DNA of 64,000 nucleotides from Polietes domitor (Eukaryota; Arthropoda; Insecta; Diptera; Muscidae), in NCBI GenBank assembly GCA_947397865.1, contig OX377619.1, positions 104,873,007 through 104,937,006 of the forward strand. Direction: 5' to 3'. The translations under genes were made by a program, and so were the position numbers. Under the pieces are notes generated by a model, which did no database searches, was not told the origin of the DNA, and was given only the letters and a program-made list of their open reading frames with translations. This document shows positions 29,295 through 42,500 of this stretch, piece by piece (positions within the stretch are counted from its first letter, which is position 1; each line of letters opens with the position of its first letter).

Positions 29295-32200
29295 TTGAGT
29301 TTGAAGCTTGAAGCTTGAAGTTTGAAGTTTGAAGTTTGAAGTTTGAAGTTTGAAGTTTGAAGTTTGAAGTTTGAAGTTTGAAGTTTGAAGCTTGAAGTTT
29401 GAAGTTTGAAGTTTGAAGTTTGAAGTTTGAAGTTTGAAGTTTGAAGTTTGAAGTTTGAAGTTTGAAGTTTGAAGTTTGAAGTTTGAAGTTTGAAGTTTGA
29501 AGTTTGAAGTTTGAAGTTTGAAGTTTGAAGTTTGAAGTTTGAAGTTTGAAGTTTGAAGTTTGAAGTTTGAAGTTTGAAGTTTGAAGTTTGAAGTTTGAAG
29601 TTTGAAGTTTGAAGTTTGAAGTTTGAAGTTTGAAGTTTGAAGTTTGAAGTTTGAAGTTTGAAGTTTGAAGTTTGAAGTTTGAAGTTTGAAGTTTGAAGTT
29701 TGAAGTTTGAAGTTTGAAGTTTGAAGTTTGAAGTTCGAAGTTTGAAGTTTGAAGTTTGAAGTTTGAAGTTTGAAGTTTGAAGTTTGAAGTTTGAAGTTTG
29801 AAGTTTGAAGTTTGAAGTTTGAAGTTTGAAGTTTGAAGTTTGAAGTTTGAAGTTTGAAGTTTGAAGTTTGAAGTTTGAAGTTTGAAGTTTGAAGTTTGAA
29901 GTTTGAAGTTTGAAGTTTGAAGTTTGAAGTTTGAAGTTTGAAGTTTGAAGTTTGAAGTTTGAAGTTTGAAGTTTGAAGTTTGAAGTTTGAAGTTTGAAGT
30001 TTGAAGTTTGAAGTTTGAAGTTTGAAGTTTGAAGTTTGAAGTTTGAAGTTTGAAGTTTGAAGTTTGAAGTTTGAAGTTTGAAGTTTGAAGTTTGAAGTTT
30101 GAAGTTTGCAGTTTGAAGTTTGCAGTTTGAAGTTTGAAGTTTGAAGTTTGAAGTTTGAAGTTTGAAGTTTGAAGTTTGAAGTTTGAAGTTTGAAGTTTGA
30201 AGTTTGAAGTTTGAAGTTTGAAGTTTGAAGTTTGAAGTTTGAAGTTTGAAGTTTGCAGTTTGCAGTTTGAAGTTTGAAGTTTGAAGTTTGAAGTTTGAAG
30301 TTTGAAGTTTGAAGTTTGAAGTTTGAAGTTTGAAGTTTGAAGTTTGAAGTTTGAAGTTTGAAGTTTGAAGTTTGAAGTTTGAAGTTTGAAGTTTGAAGTT
30401 TGAAGTTTGAAGTTTGAAGTTTGAAGTTTGAAGTTTGAAGTTTGAAGTTTGAAGTTTGAAGTTTGAAGTTTGAAGTTTGAAGTTTGAAGTTTGAAGTTTG
30501 AAGTTTGAAGTTTGAAGTTTGAAGTTTGAAGTTTGAAGTTTGAAGTTTGAAGTTTGAAGTTTGAAGTTTGAAGTTTGAAGTTTGAAGTTTGAAGTTTGAA
30601 GTTTGAAGTTTGAAGTTTGAAGTTTGAAGTTTGAAGTTTGAAGTTTGAAGTTTGAAGTTTGAAGTTTGAAGTTTGAAGTTTGAAGTTTGAAGTTTGAAGT
30701 TTGAAGTTTGAAGTTTGAAGTTTGAAGTTTGAAGTTTGAAGTTTGAAGTTTGAAGTTTGAAGTTTGAAGTTTGAAGTTTGAAGTTTGAAGTTTGAAGTTT
30801 GAAGTTTGAAGTTTGAAGTTTGAAGTTTGAAGTTTGAAGTTTGAAGTTTGAAGTTTGAAGTTTGAAGTTTGAAGTTTGAAGTTTGAAGTTTGAAGTTTGA
30901 AGTTTGAAGTTTGAAGTTTGAAGTTTGAAGTTTGAAGTTTGAAGTTTGAAGTTTGAAGTTTGAAGTTTGAAGTTTGAAGTTTGAAGTTTGAAGTTTGAAG
31001 TTTGAAGTTTGAAGTTTGAAGTTTGAAGTTTGAAGTTTGAAGTTTGAAGTTTGAAGTTTGAAGTTTGAAGTTTGAAGTTTGAAGTTTGAAGTTTGAAGTT
31101 TGAAGTTTGAAGTTTGAAGTTTGAAGTTTGAAGTTTGAAGTTTGAAGTTTGAAGTTTGAAGTTTGAAGTTTGAAGTTTGAAGTTTGAAGTTTGAAGTTTG
31201 AAGTTTGAAGTTTGAAGTTTGAAGTTTGAAGTTTGAAGTTTGAAGTTTGAAGTTTGAAGTTTGAAGTTTGAAGTTTGAAGTTTGAAGTTTGAAGTTTGAA
31301 GTTTGAAGTTTGAAGTTTGAAGTTTGAAGTTTGAAGTTTGAAGTTTGAAGTTTGAAGTTTGAAGTTTGAAGTTGAAGTTTGAAGTTTGAAGTTTGAAGTT
31401 TGAAGTTTGAAGTTTGAAGTTTGTTTTTTTTTTTTTTGTTTTTTTTTTTTGTTTTTTTTTTTTAAAGTTTGAAGTTTGAAGTTTGAAGTTTGAAGTTTGA
31501 AGTTTGAAGTTTGAAGTTTGAAGTTTGAAGTTTGAAGTTTGAAGTTTGAAGTTTGAAGTTGAAGTTTGAAGTTTGAAGTTTGAGTTTGAAGTTTGAAGTT
31601 TGAAGTTTGAAGTTTGAAGTTTGAAGTTGAAGTTTGAAGTTTGAAGTTGAAGTTTGAAGTTTGAAGTTTGAAGTTTGAAGTTTGAAGTTTGAAGTTTGAA
31701 GTTTGAAGTTTGAAGTTTGAAGTTTGAAGTTTGAAGTTTGAAGTTTGAAGTTTGAAGTTTGAAGTTTGAAGTTTGAAGTTTGAAGTTTGAAGTTTGAAGT
31801 TGAAGTTTGAAGTTTGAAGTTTGAAGTTGAAGTTTGAAGTTTGAAGTTTGAAGTTTGAAGTTTGAAGTTTGAAGTTTGAAGTTTGAAGTTTGAAGTTTGA
31901 AGTTTGAAGTTTGAAGTTTGAAGTTTGAAGTTTGAAGTTTGAAGTTTGAAGTTTGAAGTTTGAAGTTTGAAGTTTGAAGTTGAAGTTTGAAGTTTGAAGT
32001 TTGAAGTTTGAAGTTTGAAGTTTGAAGTTTGAAGTTTGAAGTTTGAAGTTTGAAGTTTGAAGTTTGAAGTTTGAAGTTTGAAGTTTGAAGTTTGAAGTTT
32101 GAAGTTTGAAGTTTGAAGTTTGAAGTTTGAAGTTTGAAGTTTGAAGTTTGAAGTTTGAAGTTTGAAGTTTGAAGTTTGAAGTTTGAAGTTTGAAGTTTGA

Positions 32201-35200
32201 AGTTTGAAGTTTGAAGTTTGAAGTTTGAAGTTTGAAGTTTGAAGTTTGAAGTTTGAAGTTTGAAGTTTGAAGTTTGAAGTTTGAAGTTTGAAGTTTGAAG
32301 TTTGAAGTTTGAAGTTTGAAGTTTGAAGTTTGAAGTTTGAAGTTTGAAGTTTGAAGTTTGAAGTTTGAAGTTTGAAGTTTGAAGTTTGAAGTTTGAAGTT
32401 TGAAGTTTGAAGTTTGAAGTTTGAAGTTTGAAGTTTGAAGTTTGAAGTTTGAAGTTTGAAGTTTGAAGTTTGAAGTTTGAAGTTTGAAGTTTGAAGTTTG
32501 AAGTTTGAAGTTTGAAGTTTGAAGTTTGAAGTTTGAAGTTTGAAGTTTGAAGTTTGAAGTTTGAAGTTTGAAGTTTGAAGTTTGAAGTTTGAAGTTTGAA
32601 GTTTGAAGTTTGAAGTTTGAAGTTTGAAGTTTGAAGTTTGAAGTTTGAAGTTTGAAGTTTGAAGTTTGAAGTTTGAAGTTTGAAGTTTGAAGTTTGAAGT
32701 TTGAAGTTTGAAGTTTGAAGTTTGAAGTTTGAAGTTTGAAGTTTGAAGTTTGAAGTTTGAAGTTTGAAGTTTGAAGTTTGAAGTTTGAAGTTTGAAGTTT
32801 GAAGTTTGAAGTTTGAAGTTTGAAGTTTGAAGTTTGAAGTTTGAAGTTTGAAGTTTGAAGTTTGAAGTTTGAAGTTTGAAGTTTGAAGTTTGAAGTTTGA
32901 AGTTTGAAGTTTGAAGTTTGAAGTTTGAAGTTTGAAGTTTGAAGTTTGAAGTTTGAAGTTTGCAGTTTGAAGTTTGAAGTTTGAAGTTTGAAGTTTGAAG
33001 TTTGAAGTTTGAAGTTTGAAGTTTGAAGTTTGAAGTTTGAAGTTTGAAGTTTGAAGTTTGAAGTTTGAAGTTTGAAGTTTGAAGTTTGAAGTTTGAAGTT
33101 TGAAGTTTGAAGTTTGAAGTTTGAAGTTTGAAGTTTGAAGTTTGAAGTTTGAAGTTTGAAGTTTGAAGTTTGAAGTTTGAAGTTTGAAGTTTGAAGTTTG
33201 AAGTTTGAAGTTTGAAGTTTGAAGTTTGAAGTTTGAAGTTTGAAGTTTGAAGTTTGAAGTTTGAAGTTTGAAGTTTGAAGTTTGAAGTTTGAAGTTTGAA
33301 GTTTGAAGTTTGAAGTTTGAAGTTTGAAGTTTGAAGTTTGAAGTTTGAAGTTTGAAGTTTGAAGTTTGAAGTTTGAAGTTTGAAGTTTGAAGTTTGAAGT
33401 TTGAAGTTTGAAGTTTGAAGTTTGAAGTTTGAAGTTTGAAGTTTGAAGTTTGAAGTTTGAAGTTTGAAGTTTGAAGTTTGAAGTTTGAAGTTTGAAGTTT
33501 GAAGTTTGAAGTTTGAAGTTTGAAGTTTGAAGTTTGAAGTTTGAAGTTTGAAGTTTGAAGTTTGAAGTTTGAAGTTTGAAGTTTGAAGTTTGAAGTTTGA
33601 AGTTTGAAGTTTGAAGTTTGAAGTTTGAAGTTTGAAGTTTGAAGTTTGAAGTTTGAAGTTTGAAGTTTGAAGTTTGAAGTTTGAAGTTTGAAGTTTGAAG
33701 TTTGAAGTTTGAAGTTTGAAGTTTGAAGTTTGAAGTTTGAAGTTTGAAGTTTGAAGTTTGAAGTTTGAAGTTTGAAGTTTGAAGTTTGAAGTTTGAAGTT
33801 TGAAGTTTGAAGTTTGAAGTTTGAAGTTTGAAGTTTGAAGTTTGAAGTTTGAAGTTTGAAGTTTGAAGTTTGAAGTTTGAAGTTTGAAGTTTGAAGTTTG
33901 AAGTTTGAAGTTTGAAGTTTGAAGTTTGAAGTTTGAAGTTTGAAGTTTGAAGTTTGAAGTTTGAAGTTTGAAGTTTGAAGTTTGAAGTTTGAAGTTTGAA
34001 GTTTGAAGTTTGAAGTTTGAAGTTTGAAGTTTGAAGTTTGAAGTTTGAAGTTTGAAGTTTGAAGTTTGAAGTTTGAAGTTTGAAGTTTGAAGTTTGAAGT
34101 TTGAAGTTTGAAGTTTGAAGTTTGAAGTTTGAAGTTTGAAGTTTGAAGTTTGAAGTTTGAAGTTTGAAGTTTGAAGTTTGAAGTTTGAAGTTTGAAGTTT
34201 GAAGTTTGAAGTTTGAAGTTTGAAGTTTGAAGTTTGAAGTTTGAAGTTTGAAGTTTGAAGTTTGAAGTTTGAAGTTTGAAGTTTGAAGTTTGAAGTTTGA
34301 AGTTTGAAGTTTGAAGTTTGAAGTTTGAAGTTTGAAGTTTGAAGTTTGAAGTTTGAAGTTTGAAGTTTGAAGTTTGAAGTTTGAAGTTTGAAGTTTGAAG
34401 TTTGAAGTTTGAAGTTTGAAGTTTGAAGTTTGAAGTTTGAAGTTTGAAGTTTGAAGTTTGAAGTTTGAAGTTTGAAGTTTGAAGTTTGAAGTTTGAAGTT
34501 TGAAGTTTGAAGTTTGAAGTTTGAAGTTTGAAGTTTGAAGTTTGAAGTTTGAAGTTTGAAGTTTGAAGTTTGAAGTTTGAAGTTTGAAGTTTGAAGTTTG
34601 AAGTTTGAAGTTTGAAGTTTGAAGTTTGAAGTTTGAAGTTTGAAGTTTGAAGTTTGAAGTTTGAAGTTTGAAGTTTGAAGTTTGAAGTTTGAAGTTTGAA
34701 GTTTGAAGTTTGAAGTTTGAAGTTTGAAGTTTGAAGTTTGAAGTTTGAAGTTTGAAGTTTGAAGTTTGAAGTTTGAAGTTTGAAGTTTGAAGTTTGAAGT
34801 TTGAAGTTTGAAGTTTGAAGTTTGAAGTTTGAAGTTTGAAGTTTGAAGTTTGAAGTTTGAAGTTTGAAGTTTGAAGTTTGAAGTTTGAAGTTTGAAGTTT
34901 GAAGTTTGAAGTTTGAAGTTTGAAGTTTGAAGTTTGAAGTTTGAAGTTTGAAGTTTGAAGTTTGAAGTTTGAAGTTTGAAGTTTGAAGTTTGAAGTTTGA
35001 AGTTTGAAGTTTGAAGTTTGAAGTTTGAAGTTTGAAGTTTGAAGTTTGAAGTTTGAAGTTTGAAGTTTGAAGTTTGAAGTTTGAAGTTTGAAGTTTGAAG
35101 TTTGAAGTTTGAAGTTTGAAGTTTGAAGTTTGAAGTTTGAAGTTTGAAGTTTGAAGTTTGAAGTTTGAAGTTTGAAGTTTGAAGTTTGAAGTTTGAAGTT

Positions 35201-36340
35201 TGAAGTTTGAAGTTTGAAGTTTGAAGTTTGAAGTTTGAAGTTTGAAGTTTGAAGTTTGAAGTTTGAAGTTTGAAGTTTGAAGTTGTTGAAGTTTGAAGTT
35301 TGAAGTTTGAAGTTTGAAGTTTGAAGTTTGAAGTTTGAAGTTTGAAGTTTGAAGTTTGAAGTTTGAAGTTTGAAGTTTGAAGTTTGAAGTTTGAAGTTTG
35401 AAGTTTGAAGTTTGAAGTTTGAAGTTTGAAGTTTGAAGTTTGAAGTTTGAAGTTTGAAGTTTGAAGTTTGAAGTTTGAAGTTTGAAGTTTGAAGTTTGAA
35501 GTTTGAAGTTTGAAGTTTGAAGTTTGAAGTTTGAAGTTTGAAGTTTGAAGTTTGAAGTTTGAAGTTTGAAGTTTGAAGTTTGAAGTTTGAAGTTTGAAGT
35601 TTGAAGTTTGAAGTTTGAAGTTTGAAGTTTGAAGTTTGAAGTTTGAAGTTTGAAGTTTGAAGTTTGAAGTTTGAAGTTTGAAGTTTGAAGTTTGAAGTTT
35701 GAAGTTTGAAGTTTGAAGTTTGAAGTTTGAAGTTTGAAGTTTGAAGTTTGAAGTTTGAAGTTTGAAGTTTGAAGTTTGAAGTTTGAAGTTTGAAGTTTGA
35801 AGTTTGAAGTTTGAAGTTTGAAGTTTGAAGTTTGAAGTTTGAAGTTTGAAGTTTGAAGTTTGAAGTTTGAAGTTTGAAGTTTGAAGTTTGAAGTTTGAAG
35901 TTTGAAGTTTGAAGTTTGAAGTTTGAAGTTTGAAGTTTGAAGTTTGAAGTTTGAAGTTTGAAGTTTGAAGTTTGAAGTTTGAAGTTTGAAGTTTGAAGTT
36001 TGAAGTTTGAAGTTTGAAGTTTGAAGTTTGAAGTTTGAAGTTTGAAGTTTGAAGTTTGAAGTTTGAAGTTTGAAGTTTGAAGTTTGAAGTTTGAAGTTTG
36101 AAGTTTGAAGTTTGAAGTTTGAAGTTTGAAGTTTGAAGTTTGAAGTTTGAAGTTTGAAGTTTGAAGTTTGAAGTTTGAAGTTTGAAGTTTGAAGTTTGAA
36201 GTTTGAAGTTTGAAGTTTGAAGTTTGAAGTTTGAAGTTTGAAGTTTGAAGTTTGAAGTTTGAAGTTTGAAGTTTGAAGTTTGAAGTTTGAAGTTTGAAGT
36301 TTGAAGTTTGAAGTTTGAAGTTTGAAGTTTGAAGTTTGAA
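29295..36340. repeat. Heptamer satellite, left arm, TTTGAAG on + strand (~1,000 units)
   Basis: About 7.05 kb of head-to-tail 7-bp units. It is very homogeneous. Variants are edge units with GCTTGAAG (29305-29330, 29392), TTCGAAG near 29732, GTTTGCAG clusters near 30108-30265 and 32961, hexamer GTTGAAG units between 31370 and 31990, a GTTGTTGAAG unit at about 35282, and the poly-T block at 31424. Diverged units at the array edge are typical of satellites. The complementary strand lacks stop codons, giving spurious frames of more than 2,400 codons. Confidence 0.98.
31424..31463. repeat. Poly-T interruption inside the heptamer array
   Basis: T14-G-T12-G-T12 replaces about six heptamers and then returns to AAAGTTTGAAG. 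Its three T-runs are separated by single G. It could be a retroposed poly(A) remnant on the minus strand, replication slippage, or a read-consensus error. Confidence 0.8.
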
Positions 36341-36540
36341 NNNNNNNNNNNNNNNNNNNNNNNNNNNNNNNNNNNNNNNNNNNNNNNNNNNNNNNNNNNN
36401 NNNNNNNNNNNNNNNNNNNNNNNNNNNNNNNNNNNNNNNNNNNNNNNNNNNNNNNNNNNNNNNNNNNNNNNNNNNNNNNNNNNNNNNNNNNNNNNNNNNN
36501 NNNNNNNNNNNNNNNNNNNNNNNNNNNNNNNNNNNNNNNN
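36341..36540. other. Assembly gap of exactly 200 N
   Basis: Two hundred undetermined bases. The round length suggests a scaffolder placeholder of unknown true size. The heptamer strand orientation is reversed across it. Confidence 0.99.
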
Positions 36541-39500
36541 ACTTCAAACTTCAAACTTCAAACTTCAAACTTCAAACTTCAAACTTCAAACTTCAAACTT
36601 CAAACTTCAAACTTCAAACTTCAAACTTCAACTTCAAACTTCAAACTTCAAACTTCAAACTTCAAACTTCAAACTTCAAACTTCAAACTTCAAACTTCAA
36701 ACTTCAAACTTCAACTTCAAACTTCAAACTTCAAACTTCAAACTTCAAACTTCAAACTTCAAACTTCAAACTTCAAAACTTCAAACTTCAAACTTCAAAC
36801 TTCAAACTTCAAACTTCAAACTTCAAACTTCAAACTTCAAACTTCAAACTTCAAACTTCAAACTTCAAACTTCAAACTTCAAACTTCAAACTTCAAACTC
36901 AAACTTCAAACTTCAACTCAACTTCAAACTTCAAACTTCAACTTCAAACTTCAAACTTCAAACTTCAAACTTCAAACTTCAAACTTCAAACTTCAAACTT
37001 CAAACTTCAAACTTCAAACTTCAAACTTCAAACTTCAAACTTCAAACTTTCAAACTTCAAACTTCAAACTTCAAACTTCAAACTTCAAACTTCAAACTTC
37101 AAACTTCAAACTTCAAACTTCAAACTTCAAACTTCAAACTTCAACTTCAAACTTCAAACTTCAAACTTCAAACTTCAAACTTCAAACTTCAAACTTCAGA
37201 ATTCAACTTCAAACTTCAAACTTCAAACTTCAAACTTCAAACTTCAAACTTCAAACTTCAAACTTCAAACTTCAAACTTCAAACTTCAAACTTCAAACTT
37301 CAAACTTCAAACTTCAAACTTCAAACTTCAAACTTCAAACTTCAAACTTCAAACTTCAAAACTTCAACTTCAAACTTCAAACTTCAAACTTCAAACTTCA
37401 AACTTCAAACTTCAAACTTCAAACTTCAAACTTCAAACTTCAAACTTCAAACTTCAAACTTCAAACTTCAAACTTCAAACTTCAAACTTCAAACTTCAAA
37501 CTTCAAACTTCAAACTTCAAACTTCAAACTTCAAACTTCAAACTTCAAACTTCAAACTTCAAACTTCAAACTTCAAACTTCAAACTTCAAACTTCAAACT
37601 TCAAACTTCAAACTTCAAACTTCAAACTTCAAACTTCAAACTTCAAACTTCAAACTTCAAACTTCAAACTTCAAACTTCAAACTTCAAACTTCAAACTTC
37701 AAACTTCAAACTTCAAACTTCAAACTTCAAACTTCAAACTTCAAACTTCAAACTTCAAACTTCAAACTTCAAACTTCAAACTTCAAACTTCAACTCAAAC
37801 TTCAAACTTCAAACTTCAAACTTCAAACTTCAAACTTCAAACTTCAAACTCAACTCAAACTTCAAACTTCAAACTTCAAACTTCAAACTTCAAACTTCAA
37901 ACTTCAAACTTCAAACTTCAAACTTCAAACTTCAAACTTCAAACTTCAAACTTCAAACTTCAAACTTCAAACTTCAAACTTCAAACTTCAACTTCAAACT
38001 TCAAACTTCAACTTCAAACTTCAAACTTCAAACTTCAAACTTCAAACTTCAAACTTCCAAACTTCAAACTTCAAACTTCAAACTTCACACTTCAAACTTC
38101 AAACTTCAAACTTCAAACTTCAAACTTCAAACTTCAAACTTCAAACTTCAAACTTCAAACTTCAAACTTCAAACTTCAAACTTCAACTTCAAACTTCAAA
38201 CTTCAAACTTCAAACTTCAAACTTCAAACTTCAAACTTCAAACTTCAAACTTCAAACTTCAAACTTCAAACTTCAAACTTCAAACTTCAACTTCAAACTT
38301 CAAACTTCAAACTTCAACTTCAAACTTCAAACTTCAAACTTCAAACTTCAAACTTCAAACTTCAAACTTCAAACTTCAAACTTCAACTTCAAACTTCAAA
38401 CTCAAACTTCAACTTCAAACTCAAACTTCAACTTCAAACTTCAAACTTCAAACTTCAAACTTCAAACTTCAAACTTCAACTTCAAACTTCAAACTTCAAA
38501 CTTCAAACTTCAAACTTCAAACTTCAAACTTCAAACTTCAAACTTCAACTTCAAACTTCAAACTTCAAACTTCAAACTTCAAACTTCAAACTTCAAACTT
38601 CAAACTTCAAACTTCAAACTTCAAACTTCAAACTTCAAACTTCAAACTTCAAACTTCAAACTTCAAACTTCAACTTCAAACTTCAAACTTCAAACTTCAA
38701 ACTTCAACTTCAAACTTTTCAAACTTCAACTTCAAACTTCAACTTCAAACTTCAAACTTCAAACTTCAAACTTCAAACTTCAAACTTCAAACTTCAAACT
38801 TCAAACTTCAAACTTCAACTCAACTCAAACTTCAAACTTCAAACTTCAAACTTCAACTTCAAACTTCAACTTCAAACTTCAAACTTCAAACTTCAAACTT
38901 CAAACTTCAAACTTCAAACTTCAAACTTCAAACTTCAAACTTCAAACTTCAAACTTCAACATCAAACTTCAAACTTCAACTTCAAACTTCAAACTTCAAA
39001 CTTCAACTTCAAACTCAAACTTCAAACTTCAAACTTCAAACTTCAAACTTCAAACTTCAAACTTCAACTTCAAACTTCAAACTTCAAACTTCAAACTTCA
39101 AACTTCAAACTTCAAACTTCAAACTTCAAACTTCAAACACTTCAAACTTCAAACTTCAAACTTCAAACTTCAAACTTACTTCAAACTTCAAACTTCCAAC
39201 TTCAAACTTCAAACTTCAAACTTCAAACTTCAAACTCAAACTTCAAACTTCAAACTTCAAACTTCAAACTTCAAACTTCAAACTTCAAACTTCAAACTTC
39301 AAACTTCAAACTTCAAACTTCAAACTTCAAACTTCAAACTTCAAACTTCAAACTTCAAACTTCAAACTTCAAACTTCAAACTTCAAACTTCAAACTTCAA
39401 ACTTCAAACTTCAAACTTCAAACTTCAAACTTCAACTTCAAACTTCAACTTCAAACTTCAAACTTCAAACTTCAAACTTCAAACTTCAAACTTCAAACTT

Positions 39501-42500
39501 CAAACTTCAAACTTCAAACTTCAAACTTCAAACTTCAAACTTCAAACTTCAAACTTCAAACTTCAACTTCAAACTTCAAACTTCAAACTTCAAACTTCAA
39601 ACTTCAAACTTCAACCAACTTCAAACTTCAAACTTCAAACTTCAACTTCAAACTTCAAACTTCAAACTTCAAACTTCAAACTTCAAACTTCAAACTTCAA
39701 ACTTCAAACTTCAAACTTCAAACTTCAACTTCAACTTCAAACTTCAAACTTCAAACTTCAAACTTCAAACTTCAACTTCAAACTTCAAACTTCAAACTTC
39801 AAACTTCAAACTTCAAACTTCAAACTTCAAACTTCAAACTTCAAACTTCAAACTTCAAACTTCAAACTTCAAACTTCAAACTTCAACTTCAAACTTCAAA
39901 CTTCAAACTTCAAACTTCAAACTTCAAACTTCAAACTTCAAACTTCAAACTTCAACTTCAAACCACTTCAAACTTCAAACTTCAAACTTCAAACTTCAAC
40001 TTCAAACTTCAAACTTCAAACTTCAAACTTCAAACTTCAAACTTCAAACTTCAAACTTCAAACTTCAAACTTCAAACTTCAAACTTCAAACTTCAAACTT
40101 CAAACTTCAAACTTCAAACTTCAAACTTCAAACTTCAAACTTCAAACTTCAAACTTCAAACTTCAAACTTCAAACTTCAAACTTCAACTTCAAACTTCAA
40201 ACTTCAAACTTCAAACTTCAAACTTCAAACTTCAAACTTCAAACTTCAAACTTCAAACTTCAAATTCAAACTTCAAACTTCAAACTTCAAACTTCAAACT
40301 TCAACTTCAAACTCAACTTCAAACTTCAACTTCAAACTTCAAACTTCAAACTTCAACTTCAAACTTCAAACTTCAAACTTCAAACTTCAAACTTCAAACT
40401 TCAAACTTCAAACTTCAAACTTCAACTTCAAACTTCAAACTTCAAACTTCAAACTTCAAACTTCAAACTTCAAACTTCAACTTCAAACTTCAACTTCAAA
40501 CTTCAAACTTCAAACTTCAAACTTCAACTTCAAACTTCAAACTTCAAACTTCAAACTTCAAACTTCAAACTTCAAACTTCAAACTTCAAACTTCAAACTT
40601 CAAACTTCAAACTTCAAACTTCAAACTTCAAACTTCAAACTTCAACTTCAAACTTCAAACTTCAAACTTCAAACTTCAAACTTCAAACTTCAAACTTCAA
40701 ACTTCAACTTCAAACTTCAAACTTCAAACTTCAAACTTCAAACTTCAAACTTCAAACTTCAAACTTCAACTTCAAACTTCAAACTTCAAACTTCAAACTT
40801 CAAACTTCAAACTTCAAACTTCAACCAAACTTCAAACTTCAAACTTCAAACTTCAAACTTCAAACTTCAACTTCAAACTTCAAACTTCAAACTTCAAACT
40901 TCAAACTTCAACTTCAAACTTCAAACTTCAAACTTCAAACTTCAAACTTCAAACTTCAAACTTCAAACTTCAAAACTTCAAACTTCAAACTTCAAACTTC
41001 AACTTCAAACTTCAAACTTCAAACTTCAAACTTCAAACTTCAACTTCAAACTTCAAACTTCAAACTTCAAACTTCAACTTCAAACTTCAAACTTCAAACT
41101 TCAAACTTCAAACTTCAACTTCAAACTTCAAACTTCAACTTCAAACTTCAAACTTCAAACTTCAAACTTCAAACTTCAAACTTCAAACTTCAAACTTCAA
41201 ACTTCAAACTTCAAACTTCAACTCAAACTTCAAACTTCAAACTTCAAACTTCAAACTTCAAACTTCAACTTCAAACTTCAACTTCAAACTTCAAACTTCA
41301 AACTTCAAACTTCAAACTTCAACTTCAAACTTCAAACTTCAAACTTCAAACTTCAAACTTCAAACTTCAAACTTCAAACTTCAAACTTCAACTCACTTCA
41401 AACTTCAAACTTCAAACTTCAAACTTCAACTTCAAACTTCAAACTTCAAACTTCAAACTTCAAACTTCAAACTTCAAACTTCAAACTTCAAACTTCAAAC
41501 TTCAAACTTCAAACTTCAAACTTCAACTTCAAACTCAACTTCAAACTTCAAACTTCAAACTTCAAACTCAACTTCAAACTTCAAACTTCAAACTTCAACT
41601 TCAAACTTCAAACTTCAAACTTCAAACTTCAAACTTCAAACTTCAAACTTCAAACTTCAAACTTCAAACTTCAACTCAACTTCAAACTTCAAACTTCAAA
41701 CTTCAAACTTCAAACTTCAAACTTCAACTTCAAACTTCAAACTTCAAACTTCAAACTTCAAACTTCAAACTTCAAACTTCAAACTTCAAACTTCAAACTT
41801 CAAACTTCAAACTTCAAACTTCAAACTTCAACTCAACAACTTCAAACTTCAACTTCAAACTTCAAACTTCAAACTTCAAACTTCAAACTTCAAACTTCAA
41901 ACTTCAAACTTCAAACTTCAAACTTCAAACTTCAACTTCAAACTTCAAACTCAAACTTCAAACTTCAAACTCAAACTTCAAACTTCAAACTTCAAACTCA
42001 AACTTCAAACTTCAAACTCAAACTTCAAACTCAAACTTCAAACTTCAAACTTCAACTTCAAACTTCAAACTTCAAACTTCAAACTTCAAACTTCAAACTT
42101 CAAACTTCAAACTTCAAACTTCAAACTTCAAACTTCAAACTTCAAACTTCAAACTTCAAACTTCAAACTTCAAACCAAACTTCAACCAACTTCAAACTCA
42201 AACTTCAAACTTCAAACTCAAACTTCAAACTTCAAACTCAACTTCAACTTCAAACTTCAAACTTCAAACTTCAAACTTCAAACTTCAAACTTCAAACTTC
42301 AACTTCAAACTCAAACTCAAACTTCAAACTTCAAACTTCAACAACTTCAAACTTCAAACTTCAAACTTCAAACTTCAAACTTCAAACTTCAAACTTCAAA
42401 CTTCAAACTTCAAACTTCAACTTCAAACTTCAAACTTCAAACTTCAAACTTCAACTTCAAACTTCAAACTCAAACTTCAACTCAACCAAACTTCAAACAT

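Noticed and set aside
29228..36554. Open frames of about 2,400 codons on the minus strand
   Set aside because: They consist of the heptamer read in a stop-free direction, plus N. Period 7 makes all three frames identical in content. There is no start context or non-repeat domain.
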